53,044 nucleotides of DNA, taken from contig CALUKE010000018.1 in assembly GCA_944321165.1 (NCBI GenBank), positions 1 through 53,044 on the forward strand, given 5' to 3'. Positions 26,329-36,395 of this stretch are shown one piece after another. Under the pieces are notes generated by a model, which saw only the letters and a list, made by a program, of their open reading frames with translations, made no database searches and had not been told where the DNA came from. The translations under genes were made by a program, and so were the position numbers. Position 1 is the first letter of the stretch. Each line of letters begins with the position of its first letter. Source of the DNA: an uncultured Odoribacter sp. Its GTDB lineage: Bacteria; Bacteroidota; Bacteroidia; Bacteroidales; Marinifilaceae.

Positions 26329-27906
26329 ATGGGATTTAAAGAAGAAATTGAAAGACGTCGTACTTTCGGTATCATCAGTCATCCGGATGCCGGAAAAACA
26401 ACCTTGACAGAGAAGTTATTGCTTTTTGGCGGAGCCATTCACGTTGCCGGAGCCGTCAAATCCAACAAAATCAAAAAAACAGCCACTTCCGATTTCATGG
26501 AAATCGAACGCCAGAGAGGTATTTCTGTCGCGACATCTGTCATGGGCTTCGAATACAATGGAATCAAAATCAACATATTGGATACTCCGGGGCATCAGGA
26601 TTTCGCAGAAGATACTTTCAGGACCCTGACAGCTTGTGACAGTGTGATTATTGTCATCGACGCCGCAAAAGGAGTTGAATCGCAAACCCGCAAACTGATG
26701 CAGGTATGCCGAATGCGTAAAACACCGGTCATTGTCTTTATCAATAAACTTGACCGACCGGCCAATGATCCGTTTGATGTACTGGACGATGTGGAAAAAG
26801 AACTCCAGATCAAGGTCAACCCGCTCAGCTGGCCAATTGGTAGTGGCGATACTTTCAAGGGCATCTATAACATTCACCGCCGGAATCTTTGTTTATACAC
26901 GCCAAGCATCCAGAACATCCCCGAAGGGATAGAGATCGCAGACACGGATTCTGAAGAATTGGACCGGCATATCGGCGAACGGGCAGCGAACAAACTTCGG
27001 GAAGATCTGGAACTGATCCAGGGCGTATATCCCACTCTCAACCGGGAAGAATATTTAGAGGCACAAGTGGCCCCTGTATTTTTCGGTTCAGCTTTGAACA
27101 ATTTCGGTATCCGCGAATTATTGGACTGTTTTATCGAAATTGCCCCCTCTCCTCTGCCTCGCGAAACAGAAGAGCGAACAATTCAGGCGACAGAAGAAAA
27201 ATTTACCGGTTTTGTGTTCAAGATCCATGCCAACATGGACCCTAACCACAGAGACCGGATTGCTTTTGTCAAGGTCTGCTCGGGTATTTTTAAGCGAAAC
27301 ACCAATTATCTGCATGTCAGAAATGGCAAAATGCTTAAATTCTCTACCCCGACAGCATTCATGGCTTCCAAAAAATCCGTCATCGATGAAGCCTATCCAG
27401 GCGATATCATCGGTTTACATGATACCGGCACATTCAAAATCGGCGACACGCTGACAGAAGGGGAGAAATTGCATTTCAAAGGTATCCCCAGCTTCTCACC
27501 GGAACTATTCAAATACATCGAAAATGCAGATCCCATGAAATCCAAACAATTGGCCAAAGGGATCGACCAGCTGATGGATGAAGGTGTCGCACAGCTGTTC
27601 ATCAACCAATTCAACAATCGAAAAATTATCGGTACGGTTGGGGCACTGCAATTCGAAGTCATCGAATACCGGCTTTTGCATGAATATGCAGCAGCCTGCC
27701 GCTGGGAACCGATCAATCTGTACAAAGCCTGTTGGATTGAAGCACAGGACCCGGCAGAATTGGCAGATTTCAAAAAACACAAAGCCCAATACATGGCAAA
27801 AGACAAGGAAGGACGGGATGTATTCTTAGCCGATTCACAATACATGCTGCAAATGGCTCAGGAAAATTACAAAAAACTGATTTTCCATTTCACCTCAGAA
27901 TTTTAA
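26329..27906 (+). CDS. prfC: Peptide chain release factor 3
   Basis: This 525-residue translational GTPase recycles release factors 1 and 2 from the ribosome after termination. G1 is SHPDAGKTT (about 17-25), G3 DTPGHQDF, and G4 NKLD followed by the RF3-typical RPANDPF. The C-terminal third contains [15 protein letters not shown], characteristic of RF3. Length is normal. The gene starts a plus-strand run with a thioesterase gene 20 bases later and uvrB after that. Confidence 0.97.
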   Translation: MGFKEEIERRRTFGIISHPDAGKTTLTEKLLLFGGAIHVAGAVKSNKIKKTATSDFMEIERQRGISVATSVMGFEYNGIKINILDTPGHQDFAEDTFRTLTACDSVIIVIDAAKGVESQTRKLMQVCRMRKTPVIVFINKLDRPANDPFDVLDDVEKELQIKVNPLSWPIGSGDTFKGIYNIHRRNLCLYTPSIQNIPEGIEIADTDSEELDRHIGERAANKLREDLELIQGVYPTLNREEYLEAQVAPVFFGSALNNFGIRELLDCFIEIAPSPLPRETEERTIQATEEKFTGFVFKIHANMDPNHRDRIAFVKVCSGIFKRNTNYLHVRNGKMLKFSTPTAFMASKKSVIDEAYPGDIIGLHDTGTFKIGDTLTEGEKLHFKGIPSFSPELFKYIENADPMKSKQLAKGIDQLMDEGVAQLFINQFNNRKIIGTVGALQFEVIEYRLLHEYAAACRWEPINLYKACWIEAQDPAELADFKKHKAQYMAKDKEGRDVFLADSQYMLQMAQENYKKLIFHFTSEF

Positions 27907-27925
27907 ACCACCATTATTATAAACC

Positions 27926-28297
27926 ATGTTAGAAACAGGAAAATCATTCACACAAGAAGTTACGGTTACAAGCAAAGATTCCGCTGCAGCTTATGGTTCC
28001 GGTCATCTGGAAGTATTCGCAACTCCGGCCATGGTCGGTCTGATGGAAAACACCGCCATTCGTTGTATCGATGGACTATTGGCTCCCGACAACGACACGG
28101 TCGGCATTGAAATTAACGTACAACACACCAAAGCCACTGCTGTCGGCCAGAAAGTTTACTGTAAAGCTACTCTCATAGAAATAGACGGCCGCCGACTCCG
28201 GTTTGACATCGACGCTTGGGACGACAAAGGAAAAATCGGACATGCGATTCATGACCGCTTCATCATTCAACCGGAAAAGTTCATGAGCAAATTGTAG
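27926..28297 (+). CDS. FlK-like hotdog-fold thioesterase
   Basis: This 123-residue protein has a single hotdog domain like fluoroacetyl-CoA thioesterase and related proteins (SGHLEVFATPAMVGLMENTAI, then GIEINVQHTKATAVGQ). The Glu of MENTA and His of VQHTKAT sit where catalytic residues of the family are placed. The natural substrate is unknown; fluoroacetyl-CoA is unlikely. Twenty bases separate it from prfC and 13 from uvrB, so it is probably cotranscribed with both. Confidence 0.87.
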   Translation: MLETGKSFTQEVTVTSKDSAAAYGSGHLEVFATPAMVGLMENTAIRCIDGLLAPDNDTVGIEINVQHTKATAVGQKVYCKATLIEIDGRRLRFDIDAWDDKGKIGHAIHDRFIIQPEKFMSKL

Positions 28298-28310
28298 GCA
28301 ATTCCAGATC

Positions 28311-30320
28311 ATGCAATTCAAATTAACCTCTGAATTCCAACCAACCGGGGACCAGCCGAAAGCCATCCGCCAACTGGTTCAAGGTATTCTGGACAAACGT
28401 TCTGCCCAGGTATTATTAGGTGTGACTGGCTCAGGCAAAACATTTACCGTAGCCAATGTCATCAACGAACTCAACCGACCGACATTGGTATTGAGCCACA
28501 ACAAGACCCTGGCAGCCCAGTTATACGGAGAATTCAAGGCTTTTTTCCCGGAAAATGCAGTCGAATATTTTGTTTCTTATTACGACTATTATCAACCGGA
28601 AGCATATCTGCCCACCACGGACACCTACATTGAGAAAGACCTGGCAATCAACGAAGAGATCGACAAATTGCGTTTACGAACAACCGCATCTTTGCTGTCC
28701 GGTCGACGGGATGTCATTGTCGTCTCTTCGGTATCTTGCCTATATGGTATGGCAGATCCCCGGACTTTCGGCGCCAACGTGGTCCATTTGAAAAAAGGCA
28801 TGACAATCAACCGGAATACGCTGTTAAGACGCTTGGTTGATGCCTTGTATGCCAATAATGAAATCGAGTTCAAACGTGGATGTTTCCGTGCCAAAGGAGA
28901 GACTGTCGATATCTTTCCGGCAATTGAAACTTACGACGGAGTCGCCTACCGAATTGAATTTTGGGACGACACCATCGACCGAATTTCTTCTTTTAATCCG
29001 ACTACCGGTCAAAGCATCAATAGTCAGGATTCCCTGGACATCTATCCGGCCAATCTTTTCGTAACAGATAAAGAAACCATCTCGCAGGCTCTGGTAAAAA
29101 TCGATAGAGATTTGCATGATCAATTGATCTATCTGAAAGAAATCGGAAAATTCATGGAAGCCAAACGACTGGAAGAACGGGTCAGATACGATATGGAAAT
29201 GATACGGGAATTGGGATATTGCCCTGGCATCGAAAACTATTCCCGATATTTTGACGGACGCGAAGCCGGTGTCCGCCCCTTTTGTCTGTTAGACTATTTC
29301 CCGGAAGACTTCCTGATGATCATTGACGAATCCCATGTCACTCTTCCCCAAATCCGGGCCATGTATGGAGGAGACCATGCCCGCAAACAGACATTGGTAG
29401 AATATGGTTTCCGACTGCCGGCAGCTTTCGACAACCGACCGCTTACCTTTGACGAATTCGAGGCCAAAAGCAACCAAACCATTTACATCAGTGCAACTCC
29501 CGCTGACTATGAACTCAGCAAAAGCGAAGGCATCATCGTCGAACAGATCATCCGTCCGACCGGAATTCCGGATCCTATCATTGAAATTGTTCCGAGTAAA
29601 AATCAGATTGATCATCTGATCCATGAAATTCATCAGCGCATTGAACTCCACGAACGCACGTTAGTAACTACGTTGACAAAAAAAATGGCCGAGGAACTCA
29701 GTAAATATCTGGACCGTATCGGTATAAAATGTCAATACATCCATTCAGAGGTAGACACAATCGAACGGGTAAAAATACTGGAGAACCTCCGCAAAGGAGT
29801 CATTGACGTATTGATCGGTGTCAATCTGTTAAGAGAAGGACTGGATCTCCCGGAAGTGGCCTTGGTAGCCATACTCGATGCCGATAAAGAAGGTTTTCTC
29901 CGTTCTGCCCGCTCATTGACACAAACTGCCGGACGGGCGGCCCGAAATCTGGACGGCAAAGTCATCATGTATGCCGATCAAATCACCAGATCCATGCAGG
30001 AGACCATTGACGAGACCAATTATCGTCGGGAAAAGCAATTGAAATACAATGAGATCCACCACATCACTCCCCGACAGATCCAAAAATCGACAGAGGCGGC
30101 CCTGACACAAGACACGGCCAAGGCTTATATCGAAGAAGAACATCAACACATGGTTGCGGATCCCGTCATAAATTACATGAGCAAACCCGAAATTGAAAAA
30201 ATGATTCAAAAAACAAAAGCCGCCATGAAAAAAGCGGCCAAAGAACTCGATTTCATAGAAGCAGCCCGCCTGAGAGACGAGATGTTCCTGCTTGAAAAGA
30301 AACGGGAAGAGATGAAATGA
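28311..30320 (+). CDS. uvrB: Excinuclease ABC subunit B
   Basis: This 669-residue damage-verifying helicase subunit acts in nucleotide excision repair with UvrA and UvrC. Motifs in order: Walker A GVTGSGKTF (about 38-46), the beta-hairpin YYDYYQPEAYLP that grips DNA (about 93-104), DESHVTLPQIRAMY, motif VI TAGRAARN, and a C-terminal UVR domain (IEKMIQKTKAAM to EAARLRDEM) that contacts UvrC. Length is typical. The stop lies 6 bases from the convergent alkaline phosphatase stop. Confidence 0.98.
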   Translation: MQFKLTSEFQPTGDQPKAIRQLVQGILDKRSAQVLLGVTGSGKTFTVANVINELNRPTLVLSHNKTLAAQLYGEFKAFFPENAVEYFVSYYDYYQPEAYLPTTDTYIEKDLAINEEIDKLRLRTTASLLSGRRDVIVVSSVSCLYGMADPRTFGANVVHLKKGMTINRNTLLRRLVDALYANNEIEFKRGCFRAKGETVDIFPAIETYDGVAYRIEFWDDTIDRISSFNPTTGQSINSQDSLDIYPANLFVTDKETISQALVKIDRDLHDQLIYLKEIGKFMEAKRLEERVRYDMEMIRELGYCPGIENYSRYFDGREAGVRPFCLLDYFPEDFLMIIDESHVTLPQIRAMYGGDHARKQTLVEYGFRLPAAFDNRPLTFDEFEAKSNQTIYISATPADYELSKSEGIIVEQIIRPTGIPDPIIEIVPSKNQIDHLIHEIHQRIELHERTLVTTLTKKMAEELSKYLDRIGIKCQYIHSEVDTIERVKILENLRKGVIDVLIGVNLLREGLDLPEVALVAILDADKEGFLRSARSLTQTAGRAARNLDGKVIMYADQITRSMQETIDETNYRREKQLKYNEIHHITPRQIQKSTEAALTQDTAKAYIEEEHQHMVADPVINYMSKPEIEKMIQKTKAAMKKAAKELDFIEAARLRDEMFLLEKKREEMK

Positions 30321-30326
30321 CCCAGA

Positions 30327-31757
30327 TTATTCCCGGACACCATTCATCAACCGCTCAATCTGTTTTGGAATATCGGTATTATCCAACTTCCCCTCAAAAT
30401 TTTCTACCCCCACACCCAGAACAAATAAAGGTACATAACCAGCCGAATGTCCGCCACTCGTCCAACCGATTCGCGCCATCCGATTCAATACGGAAACTGC
30501 CGTATTCACCAAGGCCTGATAAGCCACCTGAGAACTGGCTGTAATCTCTTGTTCATTCATTCCAAAAGCTTTTTCATAACATGCTCTCAACTCTTCCTCA
30601 TAAGTCTTTCTCACCGGTAGTCGGGTCCACAATCCCAGATTATCTCCCAATAATTTCTTTACCTCCTCCCAAGTCACCGCATAATTGTGAGAAGCCTTCA
30701 AAGCGGCAATCTTTTTCAGTAAGCTGTCCTTAGAGAGTTTCTGATTCTGCAACGCTTTCAAATTCAATTCATATCGTCCAGTTCCCAGAACAAATCCTCC
30801 GGTTTCATGATCGGCCGTTACCACAATTAAAGTTTCATGCGGATGCTGATGATAGAAATCGATCGCTTTTTGGATGGACTTTTGAAAATCGATCACTTCA
30901 CAAAACATTGCCGCTGCATCATTATTATGACAAGCCCAATCGATCATCCCACATTCAATCATCATCAAAAAACCGTTGTCAGCATCCTTGCTCAAAAAAT
31001 CGATAGCCCCCTGAGTAATCTCTTCCAGTGACAAATCTCCGATCTGCCGATCAATGGCATAAGGCAAACTATTTTTATCAGCTCCATCTTTTTGGGTAAA
31101 AATAATTCTATCAGCTTTCTCCCATTTCTTCAGAAAATCTTCAGTTCCCCGGGCAACCGTATATCCTGCCTGATCGAACAAAGTGTAAATACTAACAGAA
31201 TCTTTTTTCTCCGGATTCAAAAAACCGGAGCCGGCATAAAAATCGAAACCGGCCTTGGGCAAATCCGTAGCAATCTCATAAAACATATTTCGATCGGGCT
31301 GATGTGCATAAAAACAAGCTGGAGTAGCATGATCAATACTGTTATTCGTAGCAATTCCCACCTTCATTCCCATTTCTTTCGCTTTTACAGCAACACTATA
31401 CAAAGGAGCCGTACATTCCCGATTCATCGCTACCGTTCCGTTTTTTGTCTTTTCTCCCGTTGCCAAAGCAGTCCCGGCTGCAGCAGAACAGGTCACCGAA
31501 TTAAAAGCGGAATAGGTCGTCACAAAATTACGCACGGGGAAAGTGGTAAAATTCAATGCTTCCACTCCAATGCGTCCTTCTTTTTCCGCTAAAAACATTT
31601 CCGTACCATTCACCTGGTTAATACCCATTCCGTCCCCGATAAAGTAAAAAACATACTTCGCCTTCTTCTCTCTTCTGGCAGCATCTACAGAAAAAGAAGA
31701 AAGGAAAACCAAGGACAATACAACTGACAAAAGAAAATACAACTTTCTCATTCCCAT
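30327..31757 (-). CDS. Alkaline phosphatase, exported
   Basis: This 476-residue metal-dependent phosphomonoesterase has a signal peptide (about 1-26). Metal and catalytic motifs are visible: YFIGDGMG (Asp42), CSAAAGTALATG with the nucleophile Ser91, ECGMIDWACHNND, VTADHETGGF and GGHSAGYVP. It acts in the periplasm to release phosphate. No pho box can be assigned by eye. Its promoter region is divergent from the 66-residue gene at 31903. Confidence 0.95.
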   Translation of the reverse strand: MGMRKLYFLLSVVLSLVFLSSFSVDAARREKKAKYVFYFIGDGMGINQVNGTEMFLAEKEGRIGVEALNFTTFPVRNFVTTYSAFNSVTCSAAAGTALATGEKTKNGTVAMNRECTAPLYSVAVKAKEMGMKVGIATNNSIDHATPACFYAHQPDRNMFYEIATDLPKAGFDFYAGSGFLNPEKKDSVSIYTLFDQAGYTVARGTEDFLKKWEKADRIIFTQKDGADKNSLPYAIDRQIGDLSLEEITQGAIDFLSKDADNGFLMMIECGMIDWACHNNDAAAMFCEVIDFQKSIQKAIDFYHQHPHETLIVVTADHETGGFVLGTGRYELNLKALQNQKLSKDSLLKKIAALKASHNYAVTWEEVKKLLGDNLGLWTRLPVRKTYEEELRACYEKAFGMNEQEITASSQVAYQALVNTAVSVLNRMARIGWTSGGHSAGYVPLFVLGVGVENFEGKLDNTDIPKQIERLMNGVRE

Positions 31758-31821
31758 TGTTTTATAATTTATCTTTTCAAATATTTACCTTCGTACTTTC
31801 CGAAGTAACACCAATTCTTTC

Positions 31822-31852
31822 CAAAAATACAAAAAATCTTGATTTATCACAA
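31822..31852 (-). promoter_or_regulatory. Promoter for alkaline phosphatase
   Basis: On the minus strand TTG (31852-31850) is followed after 20 bases by TATTTTTG (31829-31822), close to the consensus. It lies 65 bases before the start at 31757. Confidence 0.5.
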
Positions 31853-31869
31853 TATTCAAGCTTTTTACG

Positions 31870-31877
31870 TATTTTTG
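31870..31877 (+). promoter_or_regulatory. -7 promoter box for the small membrane protein gene
   Basis: TATTTTTG matches TAnnTTTG, 25 bases before the ATG at 31903. It is back to back with the alkaline phosphatase promoter. Confidence 0.4.
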
Positions 31878-31902
31878 TCAAAGAGCTTTAGAGATCAATC
31901 GT

Positions 31903-32103
31903 ATGAGAATATTCAGGATTATTTTACTCGGATTGGCAATGGCCTTATTTGCCATCAATTTTTCAGCCATCGATTACCAGCATTTGTGGGGAAAAACAAG
32001 TCAATGGGCGTATCTGCGAATCATCGCCGCCTTCATCATCATTGTCATCCTGTTACGGATGGTGAAACGAGATATCAAAAACAAGAAAAGAAACGATCGA
32101 TAA
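31903..32103 (+). CDS. Small membrane protein, 66 residues
   Basis: The protein has two hydrophobic segments (about 4-21 and 38-53) and a strongly basic tail (MVKRDIKNKKRNDR), so it should sit in the inner membrane with the tail in the cytoplasm. I do not recognise the family. Support for coding: a promoter-like -7 box upstream, a clean ATG, and a TAA that abuts exactly the stop of the convergent M23 gene (TAATTA). Confidence 0.65.
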   Translation: MRIFRIILLGLAMALFAINFSAIDYQHLWGKTSQWAYLRIIAAFIIIVILLRMVKRDIKNKKRNDR

Positions 32104-32865
32104 TTACACCGATTCAATCTGTATTTTTCCTTTCTCAGTAGGGATAAATACCAATCGTTTGTGCAACAGGGTTTGATTTTTGAAATCAATCACCAAAGAA
32201 GGATCTATAGGGTCGCCATTTACCCGAATCTCAAAATGTACATGATCGGTCGTTGCCCGTCCTGTTTCTCCCGTTATAGACAGGGGAGTACCCGCTTTAA
32301 CATGATCACCGGAACGAACCAGGTGTTTGGAATTATGGGCATATACGGTCTCCAAACCATTGTAATGACGCACAACAACCACATTTCCATATCCCCGACT
32401 CCATCCCGTCATTCTGACAATACCGTCAAAAGCAGATAATACCGTATCCCGACGGTTGATTTTCAAATCCATACCGGTATGTCTTCTACCATTACGACGT
32501 CCATAAACAGACAAAACCCTGGCCCCTGGAAGAGGAAATACAAAGGCCCCCTCTTCAATGGCTTCCAAATCAACAACCAATTCCTGACGATAAGCAAAAA
32601 ATTGCTCATCTGCATAACCGACCATCGTTTTTTCAATACGGTTAAAAGAATCCTTGACTTCCAAAGCCGGTTCAAAAAATTCGACCGGTTCTGCCTTGTA
32701 ATAAGCATATTCTATCGGAGAAACAGCCAAAATGCTGTCAGAAACAGAAAACACAGGTGTAGGGACAGAACTTAACTGAGTGGGGATGGTCGCCCGACGC
32801 GCACAAGAACAAATTCCCAACAATCCACCCAAAACAATCAATAATAAACCTCTATTCATCTTCAT
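32104..32865 (-). CDS. M23 family metallopeptidase, probable lipoprotein
   Basis: This 253-residue protein begins with a lipoprotein-type signal (LGGLLGICSC, Cys21 as likely lipidated residue). It ends in a peptidase M23 domain with the zinc motifs RRHTGMDLK and DHVHFEIRVNGDPIDP. It probably cuts peptidoglycan cross-links or activates amidases at the envelope. A -7 box TATTTTTG is at 32922-32915 on the minus strand, about 50 bases upstream. Confidence 0.9.
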   Translation of the reverse strand: MKMNRGLLLIVLGGLLGICSCARRATIPTQLSSVPTPVFSVSDSILAVSPIEYAYYKAEPVEFFEPALEVKDSFNRIEKTMVGYADEQFFAYRQELVVDLEAIEEGAFVFPLPGARVLSVYGRRNGRRHTGMDLKINRRDTVLSAFDGIVRMTGWSRGYGNVVVVRHYNGLETVYAHNSKHLVRSGDHVKAGTPLSITGETGRATTDHVHFEIRVNGDPIDPSLVIDFKNQTLLHKRLVFIPTEKGKIQIESV

Positions 32866-32914
32866 TCCATCTCATTAAATAAATACTCTACTGGGTAAAT
32901 TAACCCTCAATACG

Positions 32915-32922
32915 CAAAAATA
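32915..32922 (-). promoter_or_regulatory. -7 promoter box for the M23 lipoprotein gene
   Basis: On the minus strand this is TATTTTTG, matching TAnnTTTG. No -33 TTTG is found at 19 bases. Confidence 0.35.
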
Positions 32923-33052
32923 ATCAAAATAGTTTCAAAAAACACTGATATACTTTATTTTACAATTTATTTAACATGTCAACGTTTTCAGTTAAAACTG
33001 TTCCCCGGCTGCTTTTAACGCTTTATTCTGAATGAATTCTTGTTATTTGTGC

Positions 33053-33060
33053 TACCTTTG
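33053..33060 (+). promoter_or_regulatory. -7 promoter box for the YidE-type transporter
   Basis: TACCTTTG matches TAnnTTTG, 47 bases before the ATG at 33108. The rest of the 32866-33107 gap is AT-rich with no other feature seen. Confidence 0.45.
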
Positions 33061-33107
33061 CCCCCACTTTTTAACAAAGTAAAAAAACAGATTTTAAGAA
33101 ATCGAAC

Positions 33108-34769
33108 ATGGAATGGATAAACAGCATATTCATTGAACACAGTGTCATACAAGTCGTTACGGTAATAGCCCTTATCTCGGCATTAGGATTGGCATTAGGT
33201 AAAATCAGTATTTACGGAGTATCCTTGGGGGTTACGTTTGTTTTTTTTGCCGGTATTGCTGCCGGTCATTTCGGACTTTCTGTCGACCCTCAAATGTTGA
33301 ATTATGCCGAAAGTTTCGGACTGATTATTTTTGTATATGCCCTGGGATTACAGGTGGGCCCCGGTTTCTTCGGTTCTTTCCGGAAAGGTGGAATGACTTT
33401 AAACTTACTTGCCTTTTCCGTCATTACAGTTGGAACGGTAATGGCATTGATCTTCCATGTCGTTACCGATGTTTCTTTACCGGATATGGTTGGCATACTG
33501 AGTGGCGCCGTCACCAATACCCCGGCTTTGGGAGCCGCACAACAAACACTAAAACAAATGCATATCGATGCCGGAGATCCGGCACTGGGCTGTGCAGTCA
33601 CTTATCCCTTGGGAGTAGTAGGAGTCATTTTAGCCATCATCACATTGCGAAAAATGTTTCCTCGCCGCTCGGCAGAAAAAATCACGACAGAAGACAAAAG
33701 CAAACAGACTTTTATTGCCGGATTCGAAGTTTGTAACCCTGGCATTTACGGGAAAACAATCAAAGAAGTCGCACAATTATCAGCCCATCGTTTTGTCATT
33801 TCCCGTTTGTGGCGCGAAGGCAAAGTCAGCATTCCCACCTCCGACACCATTCTCTCGGAAAGGGATCGCCTGTTGGTAATCACCACCGAAGCCGAAGTCG
33901 AAGCGTTAAAAATTCTCTTCGGTGAAGAGGAAAGTACTGACTGGAACAAAAAAGACATCGACTGGAATGCCATCGACAGCCAGTTGATCTCTCAACGTAT
34001 CGTCATAAGCCGTTCAGAAATCAACGGGAAAAAGCTGGGATCATTACGTCTACGCAACCAATACGGCATCAACATTACCCGTATATATCGGGCCGGCGTA
34101 CAATTGCTGGCCACACCCGAACTGGTACTGCAATTGGGAGACAAACTGACAGTTGTGGGCGAAGCGGCCGCCATCAGCAACGTGGAAAAAGTATTGGGGA
34201 ACCGCATCATCAGTTTGAAAGAACCCAACCTAATTGCAGTTTTTATCGGTATTGTTCTCGGTCTGGCCCTCGGCTCCATTCCTTTCTCCATACCCGGCGT
34301 AAGTTTCCCGGTCAAACTCGGTATTGCAGGAGGTCCGATCATCGTAGGAATTTTAATGGGGGCATTCGGACCACGTCTTCACATGATCACCTATACGACC
34401 CGAAGTGCCAATCTGATGCTGAGAGGTTTAGGTTTATCGATCTATTTGGCCTGCCTGGGCTTGGACGCCGGTGTCCACTTTTTCGAGACTGTTTTCCGTC
34501 CCGAAGGGCTGCTTTGGGTCGCATTGGGCTTTGCCATCACTTTCATTCCGGTTGTACTGGTTGCCATGATTGCCTTGAAATGGATAAAAATCGACTTCGG
34601 CACCTTGGCTGGCATGTTATGCGGAAGTATGGCCAATCCCATGGCATTGAATTATGTCAATTCAACCATAGAAGGAGACAATTCATCCGTTTCCTATGCT
34701 ACTGTATATCCCTTATCCATGTTTATTCGAGTCATTTTTGCCCAACTGATCCTGATGCTGTTTTTATAA
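33108..34769 (+). CDS. Putative transporter, AspT/YidE family
   Basis: This 553-residue inner-membrane protein is built of two AspT/YidE duplication domains, each with about five helices. They flank two cytoplasmic RCK_C/TrkA-C domains (about 205-275 and 295-365, with ERDRLLVITTEAE and LQLGDKLTVVGEAA). The signature SGAVTNTPALGAA is in the first half and CGSMANPMALNY in the second. AspT exchanges aspartate for alanine; substrate of the YidE branch is not established. The RCK domains suggest ligand gating. The gene stands alone. Confidence 0.9.
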   Translation: MEWINSIFIEHSVIQVVTVIALISALGLALGKISIYGVSLGVTFVFFAGIAAGHFGLSVDPQMLNYAESFGLIIFVYALGLQVGPGFFGSFRKGGMTLNLLAFSVITVGTVMALIFHVVTDVSLPDMVGILSGAVTNTPALGAAQQTLKQMHIDAGDPALGCAVTYPLGVVGVILAIITLRKMFPRRSAEKITTEDKSKQTFIAGFEVCNPGIYGKTIKEVAQLSAHRFVISRLWREGKVSIPTSDTILSERDRLLVITTEAEVEALKILFGEEESTDWNKKDIDWNAIDSQLISQRIVISRSEINGKKLGSLRLRNQYGINITRIYRAGVQLLATPELVLQLGDKLTVVGEAAAISNVEKVLGNRIISLKEPNLIAVFIGIVLGLALGSIPFSIPGVSFPVKLGIAGGPIIVGILMGAFGPRLHMITYTTRSANLMLRGLGLSIYLACLGLDAGVHFFETVFRPEGLLWVALGFAITFIPVVLVAMIALKWIKIDFGTLAGMLCGSMANPMALNYVNSTIEGDNSSVSYATVYPLSMFIRVIFAQLILMLFL

Positions 34770-34775
34770 AATCGC

Positions 34776-34783
34776 TATCTTTG
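34776..34783 (+). promoter_or_regulatory. -7 promoter box for the second ECF sigma gene
   Basis: TATCTTTG matches TAnnTTTG, 17 bases before the GTG start at 34801. It supports that start. Confidence 0.45.
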
Positions 34784-34800
34784 TATCTCATTTTTTATCA

Positions 34801-35379
34801 GTGAAGCAAAATTTACAGAAATATCAGGATGCGGAACTGCTGAGTTTTTATCAAACCACTCGGCAAGACGATTATCTGATAGAGTTATACAAACGCTATC
34901 TTCCCTGTGTTTACGGAGTTGCCTTAAAATACCTGAGAAACATACCGGAAGCACAGGATATCGTCATGCAGATCTGGGAAGAATTATTCGAAAAAGTTCA
35001 ACATCATGACATCACTGTATTTAAAAACTGGCTATACATCTGTGTCCGAAACCGCTGCCTGATGGAATTACGAAAAAAAAGTGGGCATCAGTTCGTCGAA
35101 TTAGACGAAAAATTTATGGAATTTTGCGATGATTTTCATCTTGATCATAAAGAAACGCCCGAGACAAACCAGGCATTACACGATTGTCTGGAAACCCTGC
35201 CCGAAAAACAGCAGCAATGTGTCCGCTATTTCTATTGGGAGGAATTATCCTACAAAGAAATCGAACAGAAATCGGGTTTTCAGCAAAAACAGGTAAAAAG
35301 CTTCATACAAAACGGGAAACGTAATTTACGGTTATGTCTTGAACAAAAAGGGATTAAACAGCATGTCAAATCAGAATAA
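34801..35379 (+). CDS. ECF sigma factor, GTG start
   Basis: This 192-residue sigma-70 family protein shows region 2 at about 20-85 (FQ-like motif NIPEAQDIVMQIWEELFEKV, then WLYICVRNRCLMELRKK) and region 4 at about 125-180 (LPEKQQQCVRYFYWEELSYKEIEQKSGF). The first plausible start is GTG at 34801; no in-frame ATG occurs before region 2. Its 3' end overlaps the next gene by 17 bases, a tight coupling typical of a sigma factor and its membrane regulator. Confidence 0.9.
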   Translation: MKQNLQKYQDAELLSFYQTTRQDDYLIELYKRYLPCVYGVALKYLRNIPEAQDIVMQIWEELFEKVQHHDITVFKNWLYICVRNRCLMELRKKSGHQFVELDEKFMEFCDDFHLDHKETPETNQALHDCLETLPEKQQQCVRYFYWEELSYKEIEQKSGFQQKQVKSFIQNGKRNLRLCLEQKGIKQHVKSE

Positions 35380-36364
35380 TATATGGGAATATCTTCGAGG
35401 ACAACGAACCGGTCGCCAAGCCAATCGCTTCGAACAGGAAATGCTGTCGGATCCCTTCTTATATGAAGCCATAGAAGGTTTGACTTCCCTGGAAGGCGAT
35501 CACGAAAAAATCGTAAAGGAATTAGAGCAGAAATTGGAAAAAAACAAAAAGAATAAACGGTCTCTGCCCCATCACTGGTGGATCGCGGCTTCATTTTTTA
35601 TACTGATCGGGATGGCCATATTTTTAATAAACAGAAACTCAGACCATCCGGAATCAGTTTTTATCGCAACACTAAATATTCTTCCGACAGACACTAGCGA
35701 ATTTTTTCAGGAGCTCCCCTCCCGAAATCTCCAATTCGATACGCTTCATCCGGTAAGTGATAAAAATGAGAAACAACCATCAAGCACCGAAACAAGGCTC
35801 CGTTCGATCAGTGATCCAACCCCAACCAATATCCAGACAACACCTCGTAAATCAATACCTACAGAAACGATCACCCGCAAAGATGCTCATTCGCCACAGG
35901 TACACGTTATGACAAAGTCGCCAGGAATAATAAAAGATTCCGTTCCGCCTCTTTTCGAGAAACACAATGACAGTATCAGCTCCCACACATTTATTGCAGA
36001 CACACTTCAGATTCTTCCACAAAGACGCAATAAAAGAAGAATACAACCCAAGCGTCTCAATAAACAATTCTTAGATAAAAAACCATCGGAACACCTTCTC
36101 TGGATGCAAAAATTTCAACAATATGTAAAGGATTCTCTACGTTATCCCCAAGATGCATTGTCCCAGCAATTAGAAGGCGAAGTAGTACTAAGTGTGCGTT
36201 TAAACCGTAAAGGTATTCCCGCCCGCATAAAACTGATCCGGCGTTTATCTCCCTCCTGCAATCGTGAAGCCATTCGACTGATCGAAAGTTATCCGGCTCC
36301 CTGGGAACATACAACCAAAGAAATTTTAATCACCATCCCTTTTCAGTTGCCGAAAAATCCCTAA
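35363..36364 (+). CDS. Membrane protein: anti-sigma-like N-terminus, TonB C-terminal domain
   Basis: This 333-residue protein starts with a cytoplasmic stretch (1-70; NNIWEYLRGQRTGRQANRFE, MLSDPFLYEAIEGL) like the N-termini of Bacteroidetes anti-sigma/TonB fusion proteins. One membrane helix follows at about 72-89. A long low-complexity periplasmic linker with many Ser, Thr and Pro spans about 95-240. The C-terminal TonB domain is at about 245-333 (YVKDSLRYPQDALSQQLEGE, VVLSVRLNRKGIP). By order and overlap it probably binds the upstream sigma factor and contacts a periplasmic or outer-membrane partner. I use ATG 35363; the frame also opens with TTG at 35339, inside the sigma gene. Confidence 0.85.
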   Translation: MSNQNNIWEYLRGQRTGRQANRFEQEMLSDPFLYEAIEGLTSLEGDHEKIVKELEQKLEKNKKNKRSLPHHWWIAASFFILIGMAIFLINRNSDHPESVFIATLNILPTDTSEFFQELPSRNLQFDTLHPVSDKNEKQPSSTETRLRSISDPTPTNIQTTPRKSIPTETITRKDAHSPQVHVMTKSPGIIKDSVPPLFEKHNDSISSHTFIADTLQILPQRRNKRRIQPKRLNKQFLDKKPSEHLLWMQKFQQYVKDSLRYPQDALSQQLEGEVVLSVRLNRKGIPARIKLIRRLSPSCNREAIRLIESYPAPWEHTTKEILITIPFQLPKNP

Positions 36365-36395
36365 GAACAATAAAAAGTGGGAACAAATTGGTAAC

